Part shown: in pieces, positions 1 through 6,117 of the stretch
Position numbering within the stretch: the stretch's first letter is position 1
How the letters are laid out: every line of letters starts with the position of its first letter
Origin: Alphaproteobacteria bacterium
GTDB taxonomy: Bacteria; Pseudomonadota; Alphaproteobacteria; JAJFFI01
Direction: 5' to 3'
DNA: 6,117 bases
Assembly: GCA_021776755.1 (NCBI GenBank)
Contig: JAJFFI010000021.1
Coordinates: 1 to 6,117 of the forward strand
Made by a program: the position numbers and the translations under genes
The notes under the pieces: model-generated
What the model saw: the letters and a program-made list of their open reading frames with translations, nothing else
Databases searched by the model: none
Told to the model about the DNA's origin: nothing

Positions 1-245
1 CGGGCTTTGTGCCGAACGACTACCAGGTCGGTCAGACCGGCAAGGTGGTCGCTCCCGAACTCTACATCGCCGTCGGCATTTCCGGCGCGATCCAGCATCT
101 CGCCGGCATGAAGGACTCCAAGGTGATCGTCGCGATCAACAAGGATGAGGAAGCGCCGATCTTCCAGGTTGCCGACTATGGCCTGGTCGCCGACCTGTTC
201 GACGCGCTGCCGGAACTCGACAAGGAACTGGAAAAGGCGCTCTAG
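1..245 (+). CDS. etfA: Electron transfer flavoprotein alpha subunit, C-terminal fragment (5' end outside window)
   Basis: This is the last 80 or so residues of the FAD-binding subunit of the ETF heterodimer. ETF collects electrons from acyl-CoA and other dehydrogenases and passes them to ETF:ubiquinone oxidoreductase. Complete codons begin at base 3 and the reading frame is open to the left edge, so the true start lies outside. The visible part is the conserved C-terminal FAD-binding domain: VGQTGK, then [16 protein letters not shown], then an [16 protein letters not shown] stretch, ending in LDKELEKAL and TAG at 243-245. These are near-invariant EtfA/FixB motifs. The GTG at base 9 is an internal valine ([10 protein letters not shown]), not a start. 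A 67-base spacer separates it from the downstream 3-hydroxyacyl-CoA dehydrogenase on the same strand. That order is common in alphaproteobacteria and suggests co-transcription. Identification is very secure. Confidence 0.95.
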   Translation, partial: GFVPNDYQVGQTGKVVAPELYIAVGISGAIQHLAGMKDSKVIVAINKDEEAPIFQVADYGLVADLFDALPELDKELEKAL

Positions 246-312
246 GAACGGCACCAGGAAATATGATCCGCCGCGGCCGACCCCCGGCGCGGCAAACCCG
301 GAGCAGGACAGT

Positions 313-1185
<873 letters not shown>

Positions 1186-1236
1186 GCTGAGTTCCAGGAG
1201 CTGCAGACCGTGCCCGGATCGAATTCAGATTGCCTG

Positions 1237-1268
1237 GATAATAGTCTGGTCAGATCAGACTTGATCTG
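1237..1268 (+). promoter_or_regulatory. Candidate promoter/operator of the toxin-antitoxin module: two overlapping inverted repeats
   Basis: The 175-base gap between hbd and the antitoxin gene is visibly AT-richer than its surroundings. It contains two interlocked perfect dyads: AGTCTG (1243-1248) with CAGACT (1256-1261), and CAGATCA (1251-1257) with TGATCTG (1262-1268). A GATAAT hexamer (1237-1242) directly precedes them. Alternatively, TTGATC (1261-1266) could act as a weak -35 with CATTTT (1284-1289) as a poor -10. Type II antitoxins usually repress their own promoter through palindromic operators, so autoregulation by the Phd/YefM protein is a reasonable inference. The dyads end 92 bases before the antitoxin ATG. 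No clear rho-independent terminator for hbd is visible in this gap. Confidence 0.4.
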
Positions 1269-1349
1269 TCGAGGCGTTGGTGGCATTTTTAGGGATGTGC
1301 ATGGTTGGCAGCTCCGAGTCGTTTGCCGGTCAGAACCCGCAGTGACGTC

Positions 1350-1356
1350 GGGAGGA
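1350..1356 (+). promoter_or_regulatory. Strong Shine-Dalgarno of the antitoxin gene
   Basis: GGGAGGA ends four bases before the ATG at 1361 and fixes that start. An overlapping plus-strand open frame beginning at 1210 has no comparable site. The toxin start at 1657 has only a weak AAGG (1649-1652), so antitoxin translation should exceed toxin translation. Confidence 0.7.
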
Positions 1357-1360
1357 CAGA

Positions 1361-1657
1361 ATGGAAATCGGTGTATATGCCGCGAAGACCCAGCTTTCAG
1401 CATTGATCGACCGGGTGGCCGCCGGCGAGGACGTGGTGATCACGCGGCATGGGCGGGCGGTGGCGCGCCTTGCGCCGGTCGGGGACACAGCTCCTGCGTC
1501 ACGGCCGCTCGGCCTGATGCGCGGCAAGATCGAAATCGCGCCGGGCTTCTACACTCCGATGACGCCCGAAGAGTTGGCGCTCTGGGAAGACGGGCCGGTA
1601 TTTTCCGGTAACCCCGGCCCTGGCCTTGACCCTGACCCTGACCCTGACAAGGCCTGA
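1361..1657 (+). CDS. Type II toxin-antitoxin antitoxin, Phd/YefM family (VapB-like, 98 aa)
   Basis: The antitoxin of a two-gene module: it neutralises the VapC nuclease encoded next and probably binds the operon's own operator. Residues 1-45 match the Phd/YefM DNA-binding fold: a short strand (MEIGVYAAKTQLSALIDRV), then AGEDVVITRHGRAVARLAPV, the standard 'GE.V.ITRHG.PVARL' signature. Residues 51-78 (GLMRGKIEIAPGF... to ELALWEDG) resemble the toxin-wrapping segment of antitoxins paired with PIN toxins. After WEDGPVF the protein continues into an unusual Gly/Pro/Asp tail, GNPGPGLDPDPDPDKA, encoded by a CCTGAC hexanucleotide repeat. Family members often stop near the WEDG region, so the tail looks like an add-on. 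Stop codon TGA (1655-1657) shares its A with the toxin ATG, implying translational coupling. Family assignment is secure; the role of the tail is unknown. Confidence 0.9.
   Translation: MEIGVYAAKTQLSALIDRVAAGEDVVITRHGRAVARLAPVGDTAPASRPLGLMRGKIEIAPGFYTPMTPEELALWEDGPVFSGNPGPGLDPDPDPDKA
1625..1648 (+). repeat. Hexanucleotide tandem repeat (CCTGAC) inside the antitoxin 3' end
   Basis: Three perfect CCTGAC units (1631-1648) follow a degenerate unit, CTTGAC (1625-1630). They encode an alternating Asp-Pro run just before the antitoxin stop. The six-base period keeps the reading frame, so copy-number change would lengthen or shorten the tail by two residues per unit without disrupting the toxin gene. 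Confidence 0.85.
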
Positions 1658-2037
1658 TGCGGGTCCTGCTCGACACGCACGTCCTGTTGTGGCTCTGCGA
1701 CGAGGTGGAACGGGTCCCGCCCGCGGTCGTCGCGATGGTCGGCGACCCACGGAACGAAGTGCTGGTCAGCGCGGTTACTCCATGGGAAATCGCCATCAAG
1801 ATCGGCAAGGGCCATTTGGCCCTTGATCTGGATGCGCTTTGCCAGGCTGTCATGACGATGGGATTTCGGGAGCTGCCGGTCATTTTCGCCCACAGCCTCG
1901 CGCTCGACGAGCTTCCCCCGATCCATGCCGACCCGTTCGACCGGATGCTGATTGCCCAAAGCCGCGCCGAAGCTGTGCCGCTCGTAACGGCAGATCGGAC
2001 GATATCAAGGTATCCGGTGCAGACCGTCTGGGCGTGA
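1657..2037 (+). CDS. vapC: VapC-type PIN-domain ribonuclease toxin (126 aa)
   Basis: A Mg2+-dependent endoribonuclease toxin. VapC proteins typically cut tRNA or rRNA to arrest translation, but the target here cannot be deduced. The whole chain is one PIN domain of usual length. It opens MRVLLDTHVLLWL with the first metal-binding Asp6. Glu44 lies in VTPWEIAIKIGKG, Asp92 and Asp95 in the typical HADPFDRMLIAQ motif, and Asp113 in LVTADRTI. All four acidic positions expected of an active site are present, so the toxin looks intact. The ATG overlaps the antitoxin stop by one base (TGATG), giving the coupling usual in such pairs. The gene ends 21 bases before the stop of the convergent phosphatase gene. 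Confidence 0.93.
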   Translation: MRVLLDTHVLLWLCDEVERVPPAVVAMVGDPRNEVLVSAVTPWEIAIKIGKGHLALDLDALCQAVMTMGFRELPVIFAHSLALDELPPIHADPFDRMLIAQSRAEAVPLVTADRTISRYPVQTVWA

Positions 2038-2058
2038 CGGCTTCTACCTGCGCCGTCC

Positions 2059-2847
2059 TCAGGTCTGCAGCAGTTTCCGCTCGGTCCCTTCCAGCACCAG
2101 ACAAGTCAGCACGTCGGAGGCGAATGCGCCGGTGTCGATGCCGATGCGGTTGGAGCGGATGTCCGGGGTCCAGGTGATGGTGTGGCCGTGGACGATCATC
2201 TTGCCGTGGTCTTCCGGGTGCTCGAGAAACTCCTCGCGGATCCACATCAGGTCCTGGTCCGACTGACCTTCGAGTTCGACTCCGGGCCGGATGCCGGCAT
2301 GGACGAAGAGGTAGTCGCCTTCCTGGTGCTGCAGATCGAGCCCTTTCAGGAAATCGAGGTGGCCGTCGGGCATCAGCCTGGCCAGATCGTCGCGCACGAT
2401 CGCCATCCGCTGCGGCGCGTCCGGATCGCGGGTCAGCCCGTAGGACGAGAGTGTCTCGATCCCGCCGTTGAACAGCCACGCGTGTCCGGCGCGTTCGGGC
2501 GCATCGAGAAAGTTCAGCATGAAGTCTTCGTGATTGCCCTTGAGGTGCACGGCCTCGAACCCGGGAAGCGGTTTTTCAATCAACCGGTCGATCACGCCCT
2601 TGGAGTCCGGGCCGCGGTCGACATAGTCGCCGAGATAGACGACGACCATGCGCTCAATGGGATCGCGCTCGGCCTTGCGGATGGCGGCGTCTGTCGCGAT
2701 CAGTTTCCGCATTGCGTCGAGCAGGTCGAGGCGACCGTGAATATCGCCCACCGCGTAGACGCGCGTCCCCTCGGGCACTTTCCGACCGTCGGGTGAACTG
2801 TCCATGCGTTCGCGGTTGCGAAGCCGTCTGCTGATCCGCTCGAACAT
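2059..2847 (-). CDS. Metallophosphoesterase, PrpA/ApaH-like serine/threonine protein phosphatase family (262 aa)
   Basis: A cytoplasmic binuclear-metal phosphoesterase of the PPP type. Family members dephosphorylate Ser/Thr/Tyr phosphoproteins or cleave diadenosine tetraphosphate; the substrate cannot be told from sequence. All signature motifs are in order (numbering from the ATG at 2847): GDIHGR (Asp35, His37), GDYVDRGPDS (Asp74, Asp77-Arg78), GNHE (Asn105, His106), FVHAG (His183) and VHGHT (His222). It lacks a signal peptide and membrane segments. The frame continues upstream to a GTG at 2943, with an ATG at 2928 preceded by GGGGA. I prefer 2847 because the protein then opens MFERISRRLR, as relatives do, and the intervening codons have much weaker third-position GC than the rest; no clear Shine-Dalgarno precedes 2847, however. 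It is co-oriented with the sensor gene, 123 bases away, so co-transcription is possible but unproven. Confidence 0.88.
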   Translation of the reverse strand: MFERISRRLRNRERMDSSPDGRKVPEGTRVYAVGDIHGRLDLLDAMRKLIATDAAIRKAERDPIERMVVVYLGDYVDRGPDSKGVIDRLIEKPLPGFEAVHLKGNHEDFMLNFLDAPERAGHAWLFNGGIETLSSYGLTRDPDAPQRMAIVRDDLARLMPDGHLDFLKGLDLQHQEGDYLFVHAGIRPGVELEGQSDQDLMWIREEFLEHPEDHGKMIVHGHTITWTPDIRSNRIGIDTGAFASDVLTCLVLEGTERKLLQT

Positions 2848-2876
2848 TGGTTCAGGATAATAGCCTGCTGCCCGGA

Positions 2877-2896
2877 GGCCAGCGCTAACGCCGGCC
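2877..2896 (-). other. Imperfect hairpin in the sensor-phosphatase intergenic region
   Basis: Arms 2877-2884 and 2889-2896 pair at 7 of 8 positions around a four-base loop. No T-run follows on either strand, so it is not a convincing intrinsic terminator. It lies just upstream of the preferred phosphatase start and inside the frame if the upstream start at 2928 or 2943 is used. Confidence 0.3.
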
Positions 2897-2970
2897 AAGG
2901 TGCGGAATTTGCTGTGGGCCGTTGCCATTTTGCACGTCCCCACGGCGCATTCCGGCCAGGTGCTCCCGAA

Positions 2971-5187
2971 TCAGGCGGGCGCGTCGGGCCGCTGGTCCGC
3001 GGGACTTCCGTCCTGAGAAATTCCGAGACTGGCAAGCGCTTCGCGGCCATTCCGGTTCTCGAGATGATTAACCAGCGCCACGACAACCTTGCGGTCGTAG
3101 GCCTCGCCGGCGCTGTTCATCAATGTCTCGATGGCGCGGTCGATGTCCATCCCGCTGCGGTGAGCGCGCGCGCTCACCATCGCAACGAAGGCATTTGCGA
3201 CCGACACGATTCGGGCCGGCAACAGGATCTCGTCGCCCGCCAGACCCTTCGGCCCGCCGCGTCCGTCGAAGCGTTCCTGCACCTGGCGGATGGTGTCGGC
3301 GAGCGGTCCGTCGAACTCGATCCCGTCGAGCAGGGCGGCGCTTTCCTGGATGCTGTTGCGCACCAGCGAGATTTCCTCGTCCGTCAACGGGCCGGTCTTT
3401 GTCAGCACATCGATCGGCACCAGGATCTTGCCGAGGTTCATCAGATTGCCGGCAAACTCGGCGGTGTCGGCCTCGACCTGTTCGAGGTCCATTTCATCGG
3501 CGATCGCGCGCGCCACCTTGGCGACACGGGTCGAGTGGTTCGAGGCGTTCGGGTCGCGCGCATCGACGACGGCGACCAGTGTGCCGACCATCTGGCGCAG
3601 CACCCGCTCGCGCCGCTCGCGCTCGGTGATCGCGCCGGTAATATCCTCCTCGACCAGCAGCACGCCTTCGGGTGTCTCGCTGGTTTCGGCCATCGGCACG
3701 TGCAAGGTCTGGATCACGACCGGGCCCTTGCCGTTCTGATACCGGTGCATGCCGGTGATCATTTCGTTCGCCTCGAGTGCCTCGCGGTTGAGCTTGTCAT
3801 AGTCCTTCGCCCGCTCGGCGCCGAAGACGTTGGCGATGTTCTTGCCGACGATATCCGCGTGATCCATCCCGACGCGGCGGCCGCATTCCAGATTGGCGAA
3901 CCGGAAGTGCCCGCTGACATCGATGATCGAGTTGGCGTTGGGCTGGCTGTCGGTCAGGAGGCGGAGGAAGTTCCGCTGCTGCTCGTAACGGTCGGCCATG
4001 TCGGCCGCTTCCCGTGCGGCATTGCCCGCGCGGCGCGAGGCGCCCTTGTACCAGACGGCGATCACCGCCACGGCCACGACGCCGATCACAAGGAGGAAAA
4101 TGGTCATCAGGCGCTTGAGCCTGGTCTCGCTGGGGCCGAGCGCTTCGGCGGCATCGACCTTGTAGATCAGGGTCCAGGGCGTTCCCTTGACCTCGCGGCT
4201 GACGAAAATCACGTCCTCACCGCGATAGTCCTGGCGGCGGTTGAAGCCGCCGGCGCGCGCAATTCCGTAGGTCGCGGCAAGCCGCGGCGTGTTGCTCGCG
4301 AGCTTGCGGGACAGCGCCTTGCCGCCATCCATCAGGGGGGACAGGTATTCGATTACGCCGCCGTCCTCGCGCACAAGTACGGCCTCGGCCGTCCTGTCGG
4401 TGGCGCCCGGCTGGCGCAGCATCGGGTAGAGTTCGCCGGCGACATGCTTGAGGCCGAGGATCACGCCGATCTGGTTGGCCTGGGTGCGGTCCGCCTGCAC
4501 GGAGAAGACCGGCACGGCAAAGGCCATCATCGGCGCGCCCTCGGGGCTGATGAAGAGATCGATCATGCGCTCGCCGTCCCGGGCCTTCCAGGGCTGGCCA
4601 ATGTTGTCGACATAGCGCCGGACAGCCCCTTCGATGGCGGGCGGGTTCGGGGTGCCGACAAGCAGCCGGCCCTTGGTGTCGATGATGACGAGACCGGCGC
4701 CGCCTGGACGCGCGACATTGGCGCGCACGCCTTCGCCGGCGTTCGACTGAAAGCCCGTGCGCTCCGCGGTCACGCTCAGGAGGTTCTGAAGATACCCGGC
4801 CTCGGCGGCATCCGGATCGCCGCCGGCCTTGAGCTGGGTCATGTAGATTGCGAGCGTCGGATTTTCCGACAAGGCCCGCAGCTCGGTGAACTGGCGCTGG
4901 ACCCATTCCTCGACCGCGCCCGCACGGCTGTCGGCGACGATGCCGAGCCGGGTCTGCCAGGACACCAGATCGCGCGCCCGCTCTTCCTTGATGAACTGGA
5001 AAACCAGCGCCACCGCCACCATCACGGCAAGCGCGAGCAGCAGTCCTGTCGCCGCCATCTTGGGCTTGTCGCCCTTGCGGAAGAGGTGACTGAAGCGGGA
5101 GGGTTTTTCCGGCGAGCGTTTCTCCGGCGAGGAGCCGGGCTGGCCGGCATTGCCGTTGAGCATCGAAGCAGTCTCTGAAGTGGGCAC
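2971..5187 (-). CDS. Membrane sensor: periplasmic Cache-like domain, PAS domain and degenerate HD-GYP-like output domain (738 aa)
   Basis: A probable inner-membrane signalling receptor. Order: basic cytoplasmic N-terminus (1-43); membrane segment about 44-65; periplasmic region about 67-357 that looks like a double-Cache fold (VIIDTKGRLLVGTP near 167-180, GTPWTLIYKVDAAEAL at 335-350); second membrane segment about 361-380; short charged linker (no HAMP seen); PAS domain about 403-520 (SIIDVSGHFRFAN, VGKNIANVFG); HD-GYP-like domain about 531-712; low-complexity tail. In the last domain His551 (NHSTRVA) is kept. The HD pair is Met583-Asn584 (NLMNLGK), the next His is Asn611, the double His is Val636-Gln637 (VQERFDGRGGPKGL), Tyr of GYP is Gly645, and the late Asp positions are Asn665 and Val668. 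C-di-GMP hydrolysis is therefore unlikely; a receptor or protein-interaction role is inferred. The start is GTG at 5187, supported by GGGGGA six bases upstream; an ATG at 5163 (Met9) lacks such a site. It is divergent from the cysteine protease gene. Confidence 0.85.
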   Translation of the reverse strand: MPTSETASMLNGNAGQPGSSPEKRSPEKPSRFSHLFRKGDKPKMAATGLLLALAVMVAVALVFQFIKEERARDLVSWQTRLGIVADSRAGAVEEWVQRQFTELRALSENPTLAIYMTQLKAGGDPDAAEAGYLQNLLSVTAERTGFQSNAGEGVRANVARPGGAGLVIIDTKGRLLVGTPNPPAIEGAVRRYVDNIGQPWKARDGERMIDLFISPEGAPMMAFAVPVFSVQADRTQANQIGVILGLKHVAGELYPMLRQPGATDRTAEAVLVREDGGVIEYLSPLMDGGKALSRKLASNTPRLAATYGIARAGGFNRRQDYRGEDVIFVSREVKGTPWTLIYKVDAAEALGPSETRLKRLMTIFLLVIGVVAVAVIAVWYKGASRRAGNAAREAADMADRYEQQRNFLRLLTDSQPNANSIIDVSGHFRFANLECGRRVGMDHADIVGKNIANVFGAERAKDYDKLNREALEANEMITGMHRYQNGKGPVVIQTLHVPMAETSETPEGVLLVEEDITGAITERERRERVLRQMVGTLVAVVDARDPNASNHSTRVAKVARAIADEMDLEQVEADTAEFAGNLMNLGKILVPIDVLTKTGPLTDEEISLVRNSIQESAALLDGIEFDGPLADTIRQVQERFDGRGGPKGLAGDEILLPARIVSVANAFVAMVSARAHRSGMDIDRAIETLMNSAGEAYDRKVVVALVNHLENRNGREALASLGISQDGSPADQRPDAPA

Positions 5188-5193
5188 GTTCCA

Positions 5194-5199
5194 TCCCCC
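5194..5199 (-). promoter_or_regulatory. Shine-Dalgarno supporting the GTG start of the sensor gene
   Basis: On the minus strand, GGGGGA lies six bases before the GTG at 5187. An ATG at 5194 overlaps this site but is in a different frame, so it is not an alternative start for this protein. Confidence 0.6.
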
Positions 5200-5273
5200 G
5201 GGGTGTCGTCGCGCAGGGTACGTCCCGCGTGTCGTGTTGCGTGAAGATCGGTCCGCAGAATGTCACCTCCCGG

Positions 5274-5288
5274 TTAAGACCCGGTTAC
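5274..5288. promoter_or_regulatory. Near-consensus CtrA-type box (TTAA-N7-TTAC)
   Basis: TTAAGACCCGGTTAC matches the alphaproteobacterial CtrA recognition pattern TTAA-N7-TTAA with one mismatch. It sits within a direct repeat of CCCGGTTA (5269-5276 and 5280-5287) with an 11-base period, so both halves face the same side of the helix. It is about 86 bases from the sensor GTG and 84 from the protease ATG, and could serve either promoter. CtrA binding is inferred from the motif only. Confidence 0.45.
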
Positions 5289-5330
5289 CCGCATCGCCGG
5301 GCCGCGTGAGGGTTTTGTTAACGATGTTTC

Positions 5331-5346
5331 TTAAATGCGGGTTAAC
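5331..5346. promoter_or_regulatory. Consensus CtrA-type box (TTAA-N7-TTAAC)
   Basis: TTAAATGCGGGTTAAC is an exact match to the full CtrA site, TTAA-N7-TTAAC. A further GTTAAC half-like site lies at 5317-5322. The centre is about 34 bases before the protease ATG at 5373. CtrA-activated promoters usually have the box over the -35 region, which would place transcription start near 5373 with a TACAGT -10-like hexamer at 5358-5363. That geometry would make the ATG at 5373 nearly leaderless and would favour the internal ATG at 5469 instead. Repression by CtrA is equally possible. Confidence 0.6.
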
Positions 5347-5372
5347 GGAGCTGGGCCTACAGTTACGTCATC

Positions 5373-6117
5373 ATGATCCAGCTTCCGAAAACCGGCCTCA
5401 AAACCGGCCTGATCGAACAGGGCATTGCCGCCGCCGCGGAGGCTGCGGAGCGTGAGCCCGGTGGACTGATGACGCGCCGTGAGGTCTTTGCCGGCCTCGG
5501 TGCCGCGATGGCGCTCGGCTCGGGCCTGCTGCTGTCGGGCGGCGAGGCGCATGCCGCCTCGGGTCAGCTCTTCGGCTATTCGGAGCGCCGGCATCCGTCG
5601 CTCAAGCCCTTCATCAAGTGGACCGGAACCCTCGACCGCTATTTTTCCGAGCGCAAGCTCGAGAGCCAGTCGTGCGTCTCGAAGTCGTTCAACAAGTGCC
5701 ATCTGCAGCGCTGGAAAGAATTTCTCTCCCACATCGAGGGCGAGTCGCGGGCCAGCCAGTTCACCCAGATCAACGCCCAGATGAACGCTGCGCGTTACAT
5801 CGTCGATCCCAAGAACTACGGGGTTTCGGATTACTGGGCGACGCCGAAGCAGTTTTTCGTCAAGAACGGCGATTGCGAGGACTATGCGATCGCAAAGTAT
5901 CTTTCGCTGCGGGCGCTGAATTTCCCGAAAGACCGCATGCGGATTGTCGTTCTGATGGACGAAAACCTGCGCCTCGCGCACGCCATCCTCGCCGTCTATC
6001 ACGAGGGCGATATCCTGATCCTCGATAACCAGATCAACCGGGTCGTTTCGCACCATCGCATCCGTCACTACCGCCCTGTCTATTCGCTCAGCGAAAGCAA
6101 CTGGTGGACCCACAAGC
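5373..6117 (+). CDS. LapG/BTLCP-type periplasmic transglutaminase-like cysteine peptidase (3' end outside window)
   Basis: A bacterial transglutaminase-like cysteine proteinase. The characterised member LapG cuts large surface adhesins in the periplasm and is Ca2+-dependent. The catalytic triad is visible: Cys168 in NGDCEDYA, His203 in LAHAIL and Asp218 in LILDNQ. The residues flanking the Cys (Asp167, Glu169) correspond to Ca2+ ligands described in LapG. A Cys101/Cys109 pair could form a disulfide. Residues 33-62 form a signal peptide: MTRREVFAGLGAA with twin arginines, a hydrophobic stretch and AHA before the mature ASGQLFGYS, so Tat export is likely. Two starts are possible. ATG 5373 adds 32 residues with good third-position GC but no clear ribosome site. 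ATG 5469 begins exactly at the signal peptide, with GGTGGA only three bases upstream. At least 248 codons are visible from 5373 and no stop is reached. It is divergent from the sensor gene. Confidence 0.9.
   Translation, partial: MIQLPKTGLKTGLIEQGIAAAAEAAEREPGGLMTRREVFAGLGAAMALGSGLLLSGGEAHAASGQLFGYSERRHPSLKPFIKWTGTLDRYFSERKLESQSCVSKSFNKCHLQRWKEFLSHIEGESRASQFTQINAQMNAARYIVDPKNYGVSDYWATPKQFFVKNGDCEDYAIAKYLSLRALNFPKDRMRIVVLMDENLRLAHAILAVYHEGDILILDNQINRVVSHHRIRHYRPVYSLSESNWWTHK
5388..5410 (+). repeat. Short direct repeat in the protease 5' region
   Basis: AAAACCGGCCT occurs at 5388-5398 and 5400-5410, a 12-base period. If translation starts at 5373 it encodes a KTGLKTGL duplication; if it starts at 5469 it lies in the mRNA leader. 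Confidence 0.6.

Noticed and set aside
270..293. GC-rich inverted repeat GCCGCG/CGCGGC between etfA and hbd as a terminator
   Set aside because: Six-base stem with a 12-base loop and no T-run; the two genes are more likely co-transcribed.
1201..1226. PstI and EcoRI sites with a CCCGGATC stretch between hbd and the antitoxin gene, resembling a cloning linker
   Set aside because: Only two six-base sites with non-polylinker sequence between them, and native-looking genes on both sides; chance is the simpler explanation.
1286..1290. Run of five T before the antitoxin gene as an hbd terminator
   Set aside because: No stable GC-rich stem immediately precedes it.
2046..2064. ACCTG/CAGGT inverted repeat between the convergent vapC and phosphatase stops as a bidirectional terminator
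   Set aside because: Only five base pairs with a nine-base loop and no T- or A-runs; too weak to call.
2182..2796. A 204-codon plus-strand open frame opposite the phosphatase
   Set aside because: The phosphatase on the minus strand has every metal-ligand motif in order; this frame has none.
2914..5178. A 754-codon open frame on the plus strand opposite the sensor gene
   Set aside because: It is an exact antisense shadow of the sensor frame. Its translation is rich in Ala, Gly, Arg, Asp and His with no recognisable domain, while the minus-strand frame has coherent membrane, PAS and HD-GYP-like features. Long antisense frames are expected in GC-rich coding DNA.

Overview
The window reads as a high-GC alphaproteobacterial chromosome segment. 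The etfA-hbd pair, the Phd/YefM-VapC module, the periplasmic transglutaminase-like cysteine peptidase and two CtrA-type boxes (TTAA-N7-TTAA) all fit that class. The order within the class cannot be fixed from this sequence; a Rhodospirillales- or Rhizobiales-like lineage is a guess.

Layout, left to right. (1) Bases 1-1185, plus strand: the 3' end of etfA (electron transfer flavoprotein alpha subunit), then a complete 3-hydroxybutyryl-CoA dehydrogenase gene. This is a core fatty-acid and short-chain acyl-CoA oxidation operon. (2) Bases 1186-2037, plus strand: an accessory type II toxin-antitoxin module. It starts with an AT-richer leader carrying two overlapping inverted repeats, followed by a Phd/YefM-family antitoxin with a hexanucleotide-repeat tail, and a VapC PIN-domain toxin that overlaps the antitoxin gene by one base. 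(3) Bases 2059-2847, minus strand: a metallophosphoesterase of the PrpA/ApaH-like protein phosphatase type, convergent with vapC. (4) Bases 2971-5187, minus strand: a large membrane sensor with a periplasmic Cache-type domain, a PAS domain and an HD-GYP-like output domain that has lost nearly all its metal ligands. (5) Bases 5188-5372: a divergent promoter region with one perfect and one near-perfect CtrA-type box. (6) Base 5373 to the window end, plus strand: a LapG/BTLCP-type periplasmic cysteine protease with a probable Tat signal, cut off by the window edge.

The most interesting part is the right half. A membrane protein with a degenerate c-di-GMP phosphodiesterase-like domain is transcribed divergently from a LapG-type protease across a shared CtrA-box region. 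In the known Lap system, LapD, a catalytically dead EAL-domain membrane receptor, controls LapG. A dead HD-GYP receptor next to a LapG-like protease could therefore be an analogous inside-out signalling pair. That is inference from domain content and gene arrangement only.
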